Positions 26,990 through 37,690 of a stretch of DNA of 64,000 nucleotides are shown here, piece after piece. The first letter of the stretch is position 1. The number at the start of each line of letters is the position of its first letter. This DNA comes from Phycomyces blakesleeanus NRRL 1555(-) (lineage: Eukaryota > Mucoromycota > Mucoromycetes > Mucorales > Phycomycetaceae): NCBI RefSeq assembly GCF_001638985.1, contig NW_017265160.1, forward strand, positions 40,853-104,852. Direction: 5' to 3'. A program made the position numbers and the translations under genes. The notes under the pieces are model-generated. The model did not search any database. It had not been told where the DNA came from and saw nothing but the letters and a program-made list of their open reading frames with translations.

Positions 26990-27375
26990 AACTACTACTA
27001 TTTATATTGTTTTGGATTGGGAAAATTATATAACTGTGATCAGATAATCGATCCTATCTGAGTCTTAATCAGAGCAACATGATCTTGGAATAATTAATAT
27101 ATGATTAATTATATAAATATATGTAGTTCCAATAAAGTATTAATATTGAAAGTAAATATGTTTATCAGTTATAATTATATTTATAATAATTCACTGATAT
27201 ATCTCATATTATAGTGATATCATCATATGAAATATAATTATTATTGTGCATAATAAACCTGTATATTAAGTAATAAAGAAATTGGTAGACATCTTTGACT
27301 GAAATAGCTGAGGTCTTATATTATTTTCTTCAGACCTATTTTTAATTACAGCAGTAGTTAATACTCATTTACAAT
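26990..27375 (-). repeat. LTR copy 3, truncated and AT-mutated
   Basis: A diverged copy in the same orientation as copy 2, lacking roughly 145 bp at its 26990 side. Aligned by eye with copy 2, nearly all differences replace G or C with A or T. An example is TGTGTAGTCCCAATGAAG in copy 2 against TATGTAGTTCCAATAAAG here. Its terminal CA is also changed (ACAACA to ACAATA). Confidence 0.7.
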
Positions 27376-27514
27376 AGTAATAATTATTATTCTGATTACT
27401 TAATTGTTTATATATATTATACTTACTAATAAAATGATAGCAACTAAGCTATTTCAATATAGATATATTTTTATATATAATAAACCCAACAGTTAAATAT
27501 CTGAATCACTATAT

Positions 27515-27715
27515 AATTCAAGTTATATAATTTTCTTAATTTAAAATAATATAAATAGTAGTAGTAGTTCAGTATAAAAATCTTATTTGATTTTAATGTA
27601 ATCAATTTTTTTTAATAAAAAATTCTACAAAAGCTCTTATAAATCTTCATACTTCATCTCAAATCTTTTTTCAAACCAACTTTATTCATAACTTTAATAA
27701 CTCTAACATCCTCTA
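27515..27715 (+). repeat. LTR copy 4, heavily decayed fragment
   Basis: Corresponds to the last third of LTR copy 1 in plus orientation. The block AGTCATATAATTTTCCCAAT of copy 1 is AGTTATATAATTTTCTTAAT here, and GTAGTAGTTCAGTGTAGGAA has become GTAGTAGTTCAGTATAAAAA. Mutations are again mainly C to T and G to A. It ends about 80 bases upstream of the tRNA gene. Confidence 0.6.
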
Positions 27716-27794
27716 TTAATCAGAAAAAAATCGAATAAAAGTCATAAAATTGTAGGGTTTAAAAATACTTACAATCTATTAAAAACATGTGACT

Positions 27795-27867
27795 GCCTTC
27801 TTGGCTCAGTTGGCAGAGCGTCTGCCTAGTAAGCAGAAGGTCGCCAGTTCAATTCTGGCAGAAGGCA
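27795..27867 (+). tRNA. tRNA-Thr(AGU)
   Basis: A full cloverleaf folds by eye: acceptor GCCTTCT with AGAAGGC, D stem GCTC/GAGC around AGTTGGCA, anticodon stem TCTGC/GCAGA with loop CTAGTAA (anticodon AGT), variable AGGTC, and T stem GCCAG/CTGGC with loop TTCAATT. There is no intron. A T-rich stretch starting at 27871 supplies a Pol III terminator. It lies directly downstream of the LTR cluster. Confidence 0.95.
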
Positions 27868-28961
27868 TTACTTTTATTTTTTGCGTCGTGTCTAAATTTT
27901 TGCCGGCCAATCAGGATGTCGATTACATAGAATTCTCTTTTGAGAATGACGACCAAAATAATTCTTTTTTGTTTTCAAAAGAATTAGAAAAGGTATAAAG
28001 GAAAACAATATTTCATTCAATAAAAGTTATTTATTTTTATATCCTCTTTTTATTCTTTTATTCTTGTTTACAATTCCCAATATGTGTGGCTAATTTCGAC
28101 TGCGTTATAGCAATAGAAGAATAATTTAGATCGAATATAACAAACTTGTGGTATGCAAATTACAGTAGAATGAAGAGCAGATTCTACAATCAAACACTGA
28201 TTCCTTATTGCTAATGAACCTGACAAGCTAGCAATCTTGAAAACTTTTACACTACAGTACCCTTATATTTACAAAATATACTATTGTGATCTTAAAAGTA
28301 TTAATACAAATCACATTTATATTAATTCCAGTAATAGAATATGTTATTAACAATACTTGCTGGTAATGATATTGAGTTTACGTTTTTTTGTTTTATTCAT
28401 TTTGATATATGTATGTATATTTATATATACATGTATTATGAGAAATATAAAGGTTTATTTTTTGAAACAGAATTCTAAAATAAAAGTAAAAAAATAAATG
28501 AATTCAGAAATATAGTAAAACACATTTGTAAGTCGCCCAATTGGAGAATACAAGGAGCATTTTTAAAAGTTCCTAACCGTTATTCATGGATTTTTTCTTT
28601 AAAAAAAATAAACTGCACAGAAAAGCATTCTTAGATTATTAAGGATCATAATTAACATATTCATACTATCTTTTATATATAATACATACTCACCTTTTTG
28701 TTTAAATATAAAAACTCTTTTCAAACTTTTATCCCAAAAATACGTTTTATTTTTTCTAATTGTGCGACTTTTATAGTGTGTTTTACAGTAGACCAGCGAG
28801 AAAGAAAAATGTGGTCTTATTGATTTGCGAACACGCGGAAAGCTATTTTTTTTAAAAAAGGTATATATACATATATAGAGAAGTGCAGGCAAAATATACA
28901 TTTTTCCCTTTTATCTTTATACAATTAAGGTGACAATTATAGCGTGTTCAATTGGCTGTAA
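27868..28961. other. Intergenic, with a dispersed repeat fragment
   Basis: No gene is visible. The block at about 28160-28260 resembles the block at about 60825-60910 (shared phrases such as ATCAAAC, TTCTGACA/CCTGACA, TTACAC in the same order), so both may derive from one old dispersed repeat family. Confidence 0.4.
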
Positions 28962-29110
28962 GAGCATCCACGGCGGTTTATCTAAATCTGAAGTCGCATC
29001 TTTTTTATTGCTCTAAAGTTTTAGTGAAGCGCCAAATTTAGATATCCACTAAATAAATGTCAAAAATTTCTCGTTCAAACATTTATCTAGACAAACCGCT
29101 GTGGATGCTC
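28962..29110. mobile_element. 149-bp MITE with TAA target duplication
   Basis: Left end GAGCATCCACGGCGGTTTAT and right end, reverse-complemented, GAGCATCCACAGCGGTTTGT form TIRs of about 24 bp. TAA flanks both sides (28959-28961 and 29111-29113). A 3-bp TWA duplication is typical of PIF/Harbinger-type elements. There is no coding sequence. The same terminal motif occurs twice near 58.4 kb. Confidence 0.8.
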
Positions 29111-29113
29111 TAA

Positions 29114-30447
29114 CGTAAACATGTTGTCTCTTTGAGTCGTATAGACATATAGATAAAACGTCTGAATAAATATCTACTTTGTCTGAAAAATTTCTTTTTG
29201 TCTAAATTTTATTCTCGTTTCGTCCACAAAAGGTAAGCATATTGTCTAAAATTACATTTTGATTCGTCTCAATGTCAAGTAAAAACACTGTATTCTTACA
29301 TGCTTGTGGTGCAAATAATATATTCTTTGGATTTCACATATATTGGTTTGTTATAGTACAAAAAGCAATATACAAGAGCAACAAAACAAATGTAAAGCAC
29401 AGGTGGTATAGTCGGTTGTTGGATTTTATTTGGGCTTTGCAGATCAACCTTTGTTTTGCTTTTTCGTTTTTTTGCCAAATATTGAAGTATTAATACACCG
29501 GATATTGATCGTACAAAGATAATATATCGACCAACACAAACACAAACATTGAGTGAATTAATATAAGAAATGTCAATATCCATTATACAGTGTAACATTG
29601 CTTAGGTTTTTTTTTACGCCTTTTGATTGACAAAAATAATACAATGAAATGAATTTTTACTTGAGATTGAGACTATTTTCGAAAATAATTGGTCAAATAA
29701 CAGCTAGTCCTGTAAACCAAAATAGAAATGATATAAATAATTTGGTATCAATGTTTCATAAGCCCACTAGGAACAAAGAAGAACTGTTTTAATACGACTA
29801 TATTGCGAACAATAAAAAAGTGTCTTTGTGTATATCAAGATGTACAGAGAAGGCATGAAGAAATGATAAGCATATTAGTGAATGACGTTAGAAAATATAA
29901 TAAGATATAGAAAGAAGTATAAGATAAAAAGAGATTGTCGCCTTTGTAGTAGAATCAGCCTCACAGATGTATCAGTTGATTTAATAAGCATCCTAGCTTA
30001 CCAAAGTTGTGTGATAGCACGGAAAAGAAACACCAATGCTTCAATATGTATACCAAATTGCGGAACAGGCTTTACATAACCGTCATCGACCACTTTTGTT
30101 CTCTCTAGACAGAGAGCCTATTCTCTAAAGCTTATATTATCTCGAACACAGTCTTATTTCCAGAAGTTAAGATTTTTACAAGTAAAAATATTCTACAAAA
30201 TAATCCTTTTTTGTCTCAATCTCAAGTAAAAACACTATATATATTGGAGTTTAGTCGCTCCATTTCTCTTATGTTTATACGCATGTGTCGTACTTGACTC
30301 TTCTTGTTTTATTCTCTTATTTTCACCAAAAACGAGAGTTAGTGCTCAGTATGGTGCAGTGATGATTGGTTGCTATTGTTCTTACAAGCCTTAACCCAAA
30401 ACAAATGTGGTCACAATCATTTTTACCTTTATGTATGTATACGCATA
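29114..30447. other. Intergenic region, no supported gene
   Basis: AT-rich DNA; only short biased frames. Nothing recognisable on either strand. Confidence 0.45.
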
Positions 30448-30639
30448 CAGTGCTTCGGGTTTGAAAATACAAAAATCGCGAGGTGTAAATAAGAAACATC
30501 TTGAAGTACAATATTTCTTCTTGTTGGCCAGTAAAACTATAGTTGAATAGTAAAATTTATGAATGACCAGTAAAACGTTTTGGTCATTAATAGAAAAAAA
30601 GGTAATTTACTGTCATCACTCTGTTTTATCAAAATGAAA

Positions 30640-30849
30640 ATATCGAGAGACCAAGCAATTTGTATGTTTTTCTATGTCGAATTCACTGAAGAGAATGTCA
30701 TGAAATACAAAAAAGCAGTCGAAGATTACGGCGTTGTAGAGATTTGCTATAACACATATCCAAGGCAACAAGTCTTAGTGGCAAAAAGGAAGATTCGCGA
30801 ATGCCCTCATTTATATTGTTTACATCCAGTTAATATTCCCATTCCTTAA
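30640..30849 (+). CDS. Hypothetical ORF inside the TIR element
   Basis: A frame of 69 codons that starts MKISRDQAICMFFYVEF and ends HPVNIPIP. Its composition is less AT-biased than random frames nearby and it begins just inside the left TIR. I do not recognise a family. It could be an exon of a cargo gene or chance. Confidence 0.25.
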   Translation: MSRDQAICMFFYVEFTEENVMKYKKAVEDYGVVEICYNTYPRQQVLVAKRKIRECPHLYCLHPVNIPIP

Positions 30850-31464
30850 TTTTGTTATGGAACTACTTTCGATTCTTACTTTATCGCCTGAATATATTGT
30901 ATATTTTACGCCAAAAAAGAAAAACGACAACAATAATAGAAACAAAGGTAAGTAGTTTACTTTGAGACTGTTTATAGCTTGTCTTTATTATGCTATAAAA
31001 AGTACTACTGTTTATAAAAGTACAATTTGCTATTGCTATTATGCTTTTGATTTCCGGAAGAAAATGGTCTTTATCATATTTAGATACTAGAAATAGACTA
31101 CTGCTTAACTAATACCTTGTTGCCTTTATGAAATATTAACGTATGTCGTCCTCTCTAAGTCTTAGCTATAGTCTACTCTTTATCTAGAGTCAGAACATAT
31201 GTATATGGCCTTCTTAATAAAATTTAGTTTAATAGTTACAGCTAGTAGTATTCTAGGTCTACTCACTGAGTTGATATAAATACGAGCGTAGCTCAATTTA
31301 ATAAACGATCAGACCTCATTTTTCATAGGAGCAGCCTTAGTCAACAATTTTGGCAATCCCCCACTTTTCGACTATATCAATAATTGACTGTATGGCTATA
31401 ACATAGCTAGATTACCACATGTATAATGAACGTCTTTAAAACAATCCGATCGTATTTTTTATTT

Positions 31465-32973
31465 TTATTTAATAACATTACAAAGTCTCCTAACTGTTTT
31501 TATTAAAATCATGTATTGTATTATTCCATTATTTTGATCGTTAGATTGGCTTTTTTCTAAAATCAAATTTTTCAAGTAGTTGTTATCTGACAACCGAAGT
31601 CGATAGTCCAGAAGAAGAATTTTGTTATCAGAAATAAAAGTTTCAATAGCTAGTTTCTTTATACCAGGGCACTCTTCCAACAAATCTTTTATGAGATGGG
31701 AACGTGAATAAATCCCAGCAAAGTCGATCGAAGATACTCTGACATATCTATCGTGAATCAAATAGAAAGTCAGCGATGGGGTTTTCAGTCTATATGCTGT
31801 AGTATTGCTTTACCTGGAGTATTTCTAGTTACATGTTTGAGTTTTTTTCATAATTTCGTCAATCTTTTAAGTCCCTTTCGTTAAACGGCGAAGATGTAAG
31901 ACTAGATACTGAAACATAAACTTTATCAACAAGGGAGCGGTCAAGCAGATCGTCAACCATTTTTTGTAAGAGTTTCGACCTTGTTTCTAAATCCACGTCA
32001 GATGGGGACTTGCGGACATAGCTAGCTGAGGATTCCGTGTTTTTTTTTCTCTTTCAAATTTAAGATGGATGCTTTGTATCTTACCAAATACATGCATATT
32101 TATTCCAACAAATTGTCTATAGAGACTTGGTTATGTATTTCGCTTATACTATTGCTTAGGCTTACCATAACAAGTATCACCTAATATATAAAGCTGTCCT
32201 TCTCTACTATTTGAATTTCTGGCTCGCTTTGCTTTTAAAGATGATACGCTGTAGGTCGAGCACCACTTTTCAAAAGCCCATACAGATCGCTGATTGAAGG
32301 GAGATGTATATAGTTGGACGGTTTCAAATATTTCCTTTGTTGTCGCCAATTTAGTTTTATAGGCCTTGGAATTATCAGGATCTTTATAGCAAAAACATTT
32401 AAAAATAAGACGGATGGTATTTTTTTTTGTAGGGAGCTTTGTGCCCAAGATGGTTGGTGAGCGTCTATTGCTGAAAAGCCAAAGAGGATGTCAAGGCTTT
32501 TGTCGTATATTTTCTAAAGTGAGAGATGTCGAGAGCCCAAGAAAGCATATTCGGTGGCCATGTCTTTACAAACAGATAGTACTGATCTGAAGACTTCTTG
32601 GCTTTACCAGGAAGGCAAGTGACCTAAAGTCAAACAGGAAACATTGGGAAGACAGATGAGAAACCATGTTAGAGTGCAGCGAGAATGAGAAGAGAGGACG
32701 TAGATGATGGCTGAGAGGGTGAGTGGGGGACATATAAAGGTTGTCACATATTGACCAACTCTTTAAACTATCTTACCCAACCAAAGTGAGATATGTGCGA
32801 AAGAGCCGTGAAGACGGATAGTTAAAAATTGTGGTCTTTATGTTCAATTGGCGGAAGATATTTTTCAGCTTCACTGAACAGTCCCGGGCTAGTGTTATTG
32901 TATAAAGAAAGTTAAGCCGATTGATGCTACAGGCACTGTAAATGGTACTTTGATGAAATAAATAAAATCTCAC
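31465..32973 (-). pseudogene. Possible degenerate F-box/LRR-like cargo gene
   Basis: Three minus-strand frames (32973-32773, 32448-32149, 31761-31465) look more protein-like than their surroundings. The first has SACSINRLNFLYTITLARDC, reminiscent of the F-box segment that precedes leucine-rich repeats in Mucoromycota F-box proteins. The last has LLEECPGIKKLAIETF, repeat-like in Leu spacing. Stops and frame changes lie between them and no splice scheme joins them convincingly. The family suggestion is weak. Confidence 0.25.
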
Positions 32974-33248
32974 TGACTTACCCTTTTTTTTTTATTATTA
33001 TCATTGATGGCCAAAACATTTTATTTATCATTCATAAATTTTACTATTCAACTATAGTTTTACTGACCAACAAAAAAAATTATTGGACTTCAAGATTTTT
33101 TTATTTACACCTCTTGATTTTTGTATTTTTAAACGCAAAGCACTGTATTCGAATACTTGATACTGGATATATACTTGTTTTCTATTGAACTATAGTAAAC
33201 TAATAAACACATGTATCTATATCGCCTTTTTGTTTTGTTTTGTTTTGT

Positions 33249-33867
33249 TTAACCCAAAAAGTGAACACAGCAGAAATGTAGCAATAATGAACAGACGGCA
33301 AAGTCGGCGAATGCGCTAAATGAATGTCATTTGTGTTTTTGTGTGATGGATTTAAAATAAAATACAATATATATATATGTGTGTGAATATGTTATACACA
33401 TTAAGATATATAATCCCTTTATCCAATAAGAGCTTTTGATAGCTCATTTTGTTTAAATAATGTTTTTAACTTACCGTTCAGGAGAAATAGACTTGAAACT
33501 GGTGGCGTTTTGAGCGTTGGTTTGGATACGCAGATTGACTAATAAAGAGTAGTTAATACCAAATATGATGCAATAGAAAGAAAACGTGTTTTTAAAATTA
33601 TTTTTAAAATTAGTGCATGTAGATATATTTATATTGATACTACTGTAATAACATCTTGCCTGCAAAGACAAAACTTCCAACAGTCGAGATGAAGCCGGCA
33701 AGAAAGGCGTTATAAGGGAATGTGCCTGCGAGAAGCATGTAGATGAACTGCAGGATTCCAGAGATAAGAATGTAGACCAGATAGACGTCAATGAACTTTA
33801 GGCTGGTTGGAGTGTCTTTGTTGTAGACTGTGATGAACTTGTTTGCGGCTGACTTGATGTTCTCCAT
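33249..33867 (-). CDS. OST2: DAD1/OST2 oligosaccharyltransferase subunit
   Basis: Exons 33867-33660, 33538-33475 and 33315-33249 join to 112 residues, close to the 113 of human DAD1. Recognisable blocks are LKFIDVYLVYILISGILQF, GTFPYNAFLAGFISTVGSF, LRIQTNAQN, ISPERAFADF and the C-terminal FLG. The protein is an integral subunit of the ER oligosaccharyltransferase for N-glycosylation, with three membrane helices. Intron 1 begins GC rather than GT (CAG then GCAAGA), which is required to join Ala to VNLRIQ in phase; intron 2 is GT-AG. The start at 33867 fits the family; the frame is open further upstream but without homology. It is divergent from the SKN7-like gene. Confidence 0.93.
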
Positions 33868-34705
33868 AGTTGGCGGTCCTTGTCGTAGTCGTATCGTAGT
33901 CGTTAGTCGTGGCAAAGCGAGAATTAAAGCTGGCGAACTAAATAACGACAAAGCGCGCGCGAGAGAGAGAGAAAATCCAAAAAAGGGACGGCTGAGTGTA
34001 TTGTGACCATTATTGCCTTTTTTGATACCGAGGTGTCCCTTTCAACAAAAAAAAAAAAAAAAACTCCCCCTCTCCCACCCCCTCTCTTCCCCTCCCCCCT
34101 TTTCTTTCTTTCCTTCCTTTTGCTCCTTTACCCCCTCCCCTCCCCTCCCTATGCAAGACACTCTCTTTCCTTCTCTTTCTTTCTCTTGAATTTTGCTATT
34201 ATCTTCTATTTATATTATATTCTATTCTATTATATATTATATTTTATATATACATCTATATATTCTATCAAGTTCACTTCGCATTTCTTCAACCTTGTAA
34301 GCACCGAATTTTTCCTTTACTCATCTCATTACAAACTATGGAAAAAAGAAGCAAGAGAATTGAACAGAAAGAATGGATAAGTCAAGAGAAAAAGCGATAG
34401 AATAATTATAGAGTATGTGCGCTTATAGAAAGATAGAAAGATTGTATGTAGTATGTAGTATGTAGTATGTATTGAATGTGTGAATGTGTGAATGTGTGTG
34501 TGTGTAGTTTGTGTGTGTTTTGTATCATCTATTTATACATACAAATTTTACATATATAAAATATAAATATAGATCGGATTCCCGATTCTTATTGTATCAG
34601 CGAATACGAAACCCCACTCTATTCACAACCCTACAACGTTATTTTCTTTTCTCTTCTTCTTTTCTTTTTCTCTCTCTTTCTCTCTTCCCTTTTTAATTTC
34701 TTTCG
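33868..34705. promoter_or_regulatory. Shared upstream region of OST2 and SKN7-like gene
   Basis: An 838-bp region between two divergent starts. It has an A run followed by a long pyrimidine tract (about 34049-34190, CCCCTCTCC-type), typical of promoter-proximal CT boxes in fungi. GCGCGCGAGAGAGAGAGA lies at 33954-33971 on the OST2 side and CT-rich DNA at 34640-34690 just before the regulator's start. Assigning either tract to a gene is inference. Confidence 0.45.
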
Positions 34706-36064
34706 ATGAACAGCCACAAAGACTTGAATACCTGGACAAAAAAGAAGTCCACAAGAGAAGAAAGTATTCACATGATCAAGAAACCCACAGCTCCACATGT
34801 AAAGAGCAACGAAGGTGCAGGTGTCGTACCTGATTTTATTCAAAAGCTCTTTCGGTAAAACAAAATATTAAAATCTATATATTTCTTGACTACCCCCTTC
34901 TTATTTTAATGTCTATATTCATAAAGCATGCTCGAAAACAAATCATTCAACGATACCTTTTGCTGGGGTCCTGACGGAACAACATTTCTGGTGAAAGACA
35001 TCAATGATTTCTCAAGAACAATTTTACCAAAGCACTTTAAACACTGCAACTTTGCTAGCTTTGTTCGACAGTTGAACAAGTATGACTTTCACAAAGTACG
35101 AAACCCAGAAGACGGCCATCGGATGTATGCTGATCAGGTGAGAAACACTAAAACCAGAGCCAGAGCCAGAGCCAGAGCCAGAATTCGAGCTAGAGCTAGA
35201 GTTAGACCTAGACTAGAACTAAAGGGAATAAAGCCAGAAAATAATAATAATACAAACATTATATATATATATATACATACATATATATTACAAAGCATAA
35301 TATCATATACACGTGTATGTATATGCGTGTGTGTAGGATGTCACTATATTCTAATATTAATATTTATCAAAATCAAAATAACATTAATAAACTCCTTTTT
35401 CTTTACCTTTCTGTTCTTGCTGTTCTTGCTGTTCTTGCTGTTCTTGCTGTTCTTAATTGTAGGTATGGGTACACCCTAAATTCAGACGGGACCGTAAGGA
35501 CCTTTTGGAAGAAATCAGACGAAAATCTCCAGGGAAGCCTAAAAAGGATAAGCCTGTTTTGACAGGCGACGCAGATGTACAGCCACTTGCTACCACAAGT
35601 ACTGACCAAGAACCATCTCACCAATCGTCCATCGATAGCCTCTTGGAGCTCACCAGACACCTGCAGGCCCAGGTCGATGGACTGAGAAAGTCCCAGACAG
35701 ACATGGAGCTTCAGATGCAGAAGATGAACCGTGCCGATCAACAGATTGCAGATGAACTTGTCCAGTTTAACAAAAGCATGGCTGCTAAAGACAATCTTTT
35801 ACAACAGTTTGTAAAAATCGACACTGAAAACAATCAGGCACAATCGACTCAAAGGCAGACCCAGAGCCAAAACCATCATACATCTACTATAATCAACATG
35901 AGTTCAGTAGAAAACAACAATCAACAAATCTACGACACCTCCACCACCTCGACACCAACACCGACGACGAACTATCAGGACAATACTATAAGTCCAAAGT
36001 TGGACCAATCCAAGAAGCGAAAGGATTGTGGAGGAGCGTGTGAAACCAATGAAGATATCTGGTT

Positions 36065-36097
<33 letters not shown>

Positions 36098-37690
36098 AGG
36101 CCAAAACTCAATTCCATCAAGCGAAACAACTGCACAATTTAGAGAGATCCAGGCGATCCCATTTGTTCATCTAGCCAAACAAAGTTTTGATGGCTCGTGT
36201 GGAATGGCTCACAATCCAGAAACAATGGCCATTCATTTAGACCAAAAGATGCCCGAAAGAGTGGCTCTTTTGACAGTAGGCCGGCTTGCAGCGACACCAA
36301 ACACAGCTACGTCCAACCCAAAGGAAATAGCGCTAAACGATTGTGGAGAAAAGGGACAACGGCAAATAATGGACGCAACAACAGCAGCAACAAAAGTATC
36401 TATGCCAGTTTCAATGACAAATCCCCGGTTAATGAACTCTGGTAGTAGTGCAACCGGAAAGGTCGCCCTTCCTGGTTGGGCTGTGTCTCCTAGAATTCTT
36501 CTCGTTGACGATGACTCGGTTTATCGTGATATTAGTCGTAAGCTCTTGAATACTATTGGCTGTACAATTGACCTGGCACAGGATGGATTGGAAGCCCTTC
36601 GTAAAATGGGACTCGAGAAGTATGATTTGATTCTAATGGTAAGTTTGTGTGCCTGTGCGTGTGTGTACAGAGGAAAAAAATACTTCCCTGCTTTGCCCTA
36701 CCTCTTCCTCTTTTTCCTTTAACATTTATTACGCAGAATAACCAAAAAAAAAGACTTACTTTATTGACCTGACCTGACTATGACATGATCTTTCTGCACA
36801 AATTACTATTTGTTGTTTGTAATTTCCCTTTTTTATATATATTTGAAAAAAATATTTAGGATATTGTTATGCCTAATCTTGACGGCATTTCTGCAACTCG
36901 AAACATTCGACAGTACGACGCCCTGACGCCCATCATTTCCATGACCTCAAACTTTAGTGACAGTGACATTATGCAGTACATCGGCAGCGGCATGACAGAC
37001 ATCCTGCCAAAGCCATTTTCAAAAAGCACGCTTTACAATATTCTTGAGAAGTACTGTGCTCATCTGCGGGCAATCCAACGAGTTCAGGGTAGTGTAGACC
37101 CAAGTATTGTCCACCGTAGCTTGGGAAACTTGGGACTCCTCCCACCTTCGGGCGCAACAATAGAGACTGCTGAACTTCCAATCTACTCAAACAAGGCAGA
37201 TACGACGTTTTCCATGACCTCTTTTCCTTTATCTTCATCATCCTCATCATCTTCACTCACTCCATTCCCAGCTGCCATGATGGCCACAAGTCTTCCAGCA
37301 CATTTTATTAACCCATATTCATCATCTTCATCATCCTCGTCTCCTTCTACTTCTTCTACGTTGTCGTCGTCGTCTTCAAATGTCGGCATTATTAGCGCTG
37401 TAGCTACGTCAATTGCTGGTTCTTCAGTCTCAACCACATCAGCATCCTCTACTTCTGCTCCTGCTGCAGTTTCTGGCAGTCGTGCTGGCGGATCAAACGT
37501 GACGACTGACATGTTCTGGTCAGTAGCCCAACCATACCAAAACATCTCTTCAACCTCGACTGGTGCTCGTACACTGGTCGTAGCTCCCGAAAATGATGGC
37601 AAGATTGTTTGGATTATGCCTCCCCAGATAATCGATGAATCATACAAAGATACCGAGAGTTGCAAAAGGCGCAAGATGGAAGAATCTTAA
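34706..37690 (+). CDS. SKN7: SKN7-type HSF-domain response regulator
   Basis: Exons 34706-34854, 34927-35137, 35463-36638 and 36860-37690 join in phase to 788 residues. The HSF-type DNA-binding domain spans about 40-135 (VVPDFIQKLF, FSRTILPKHFKHCNFASFVR, QLNKYDFHKV). A heptad-rich coiled coil follows at about 175-245. A Gln run and a polar linker lead to a receiver domain at about 463-585. It has the acidic VDDD, the phospho-acceptor Asp513 in LILMDIVMPNLDG right at an exon boundary, the switch Thr in SMTSN, and Lys in LPKPF. A Ser/Thr/Ala-rich tail ends the protein. Skn7/Prr1 proteins receive phosphate from a His phosphotransfer protein and drive oxidative, osmotic and cell-wall genes in the nucleus. 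The protein is intact. Confidence 0.93.
35138..35462 (+). repeat. Tandem repeats inside SKN7-like intron 2
   Basis: This 325-bp intron contains a hexamer tract (AGCCAG repeats at about 35157-35185) near the donor, then an AT microsatellite, then five copies of the 9-mer TGTTCTTGC at 35411-35455. The last copy ends only a few bases before the acceptor AG at 35461-35462, so the repeat makes up the polypyrimidine region used for splicing. Confidence 0.75.

Larger units (their letters stand above)
30448..33145. mobile_element. 2.7-kb TIR element with TA duplication, transposase not recognised
   Basis: Two inverted copies of about 155 bp delimit the element: 30448-about 30602 and about 32990-33145. 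Both start CAGTGCTT and contain identical stretches such as AGTAAAACTATAGTTGAATA. TA flanks both ends (30446-30447 and 33146-33147), as in Tc1/mariner/pogo-type insertions. The interior holds short frames on both strands (30640-30849 plus; 31761-31465, 32448-32149 and 32973-32773 minus). None shows a DDE motif. The minus frames are Leu-rich with a faint F-box/LRR feel. It is either a non-autonomous element with captured DNA or a transposase too decayed to recognise. Confidence 0.7.

Noticed and set aside
27789..27998. Open frame running through the tRNA
   Set aside because: The frame reads the tRNA-Thr gene; the start of its translation is the tRNA sequence itself.
37183..37674. 163-codon minus frame
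   Set aside because: Antisense of the Ser/Thr-rich tail of the SKN7-like regulator.
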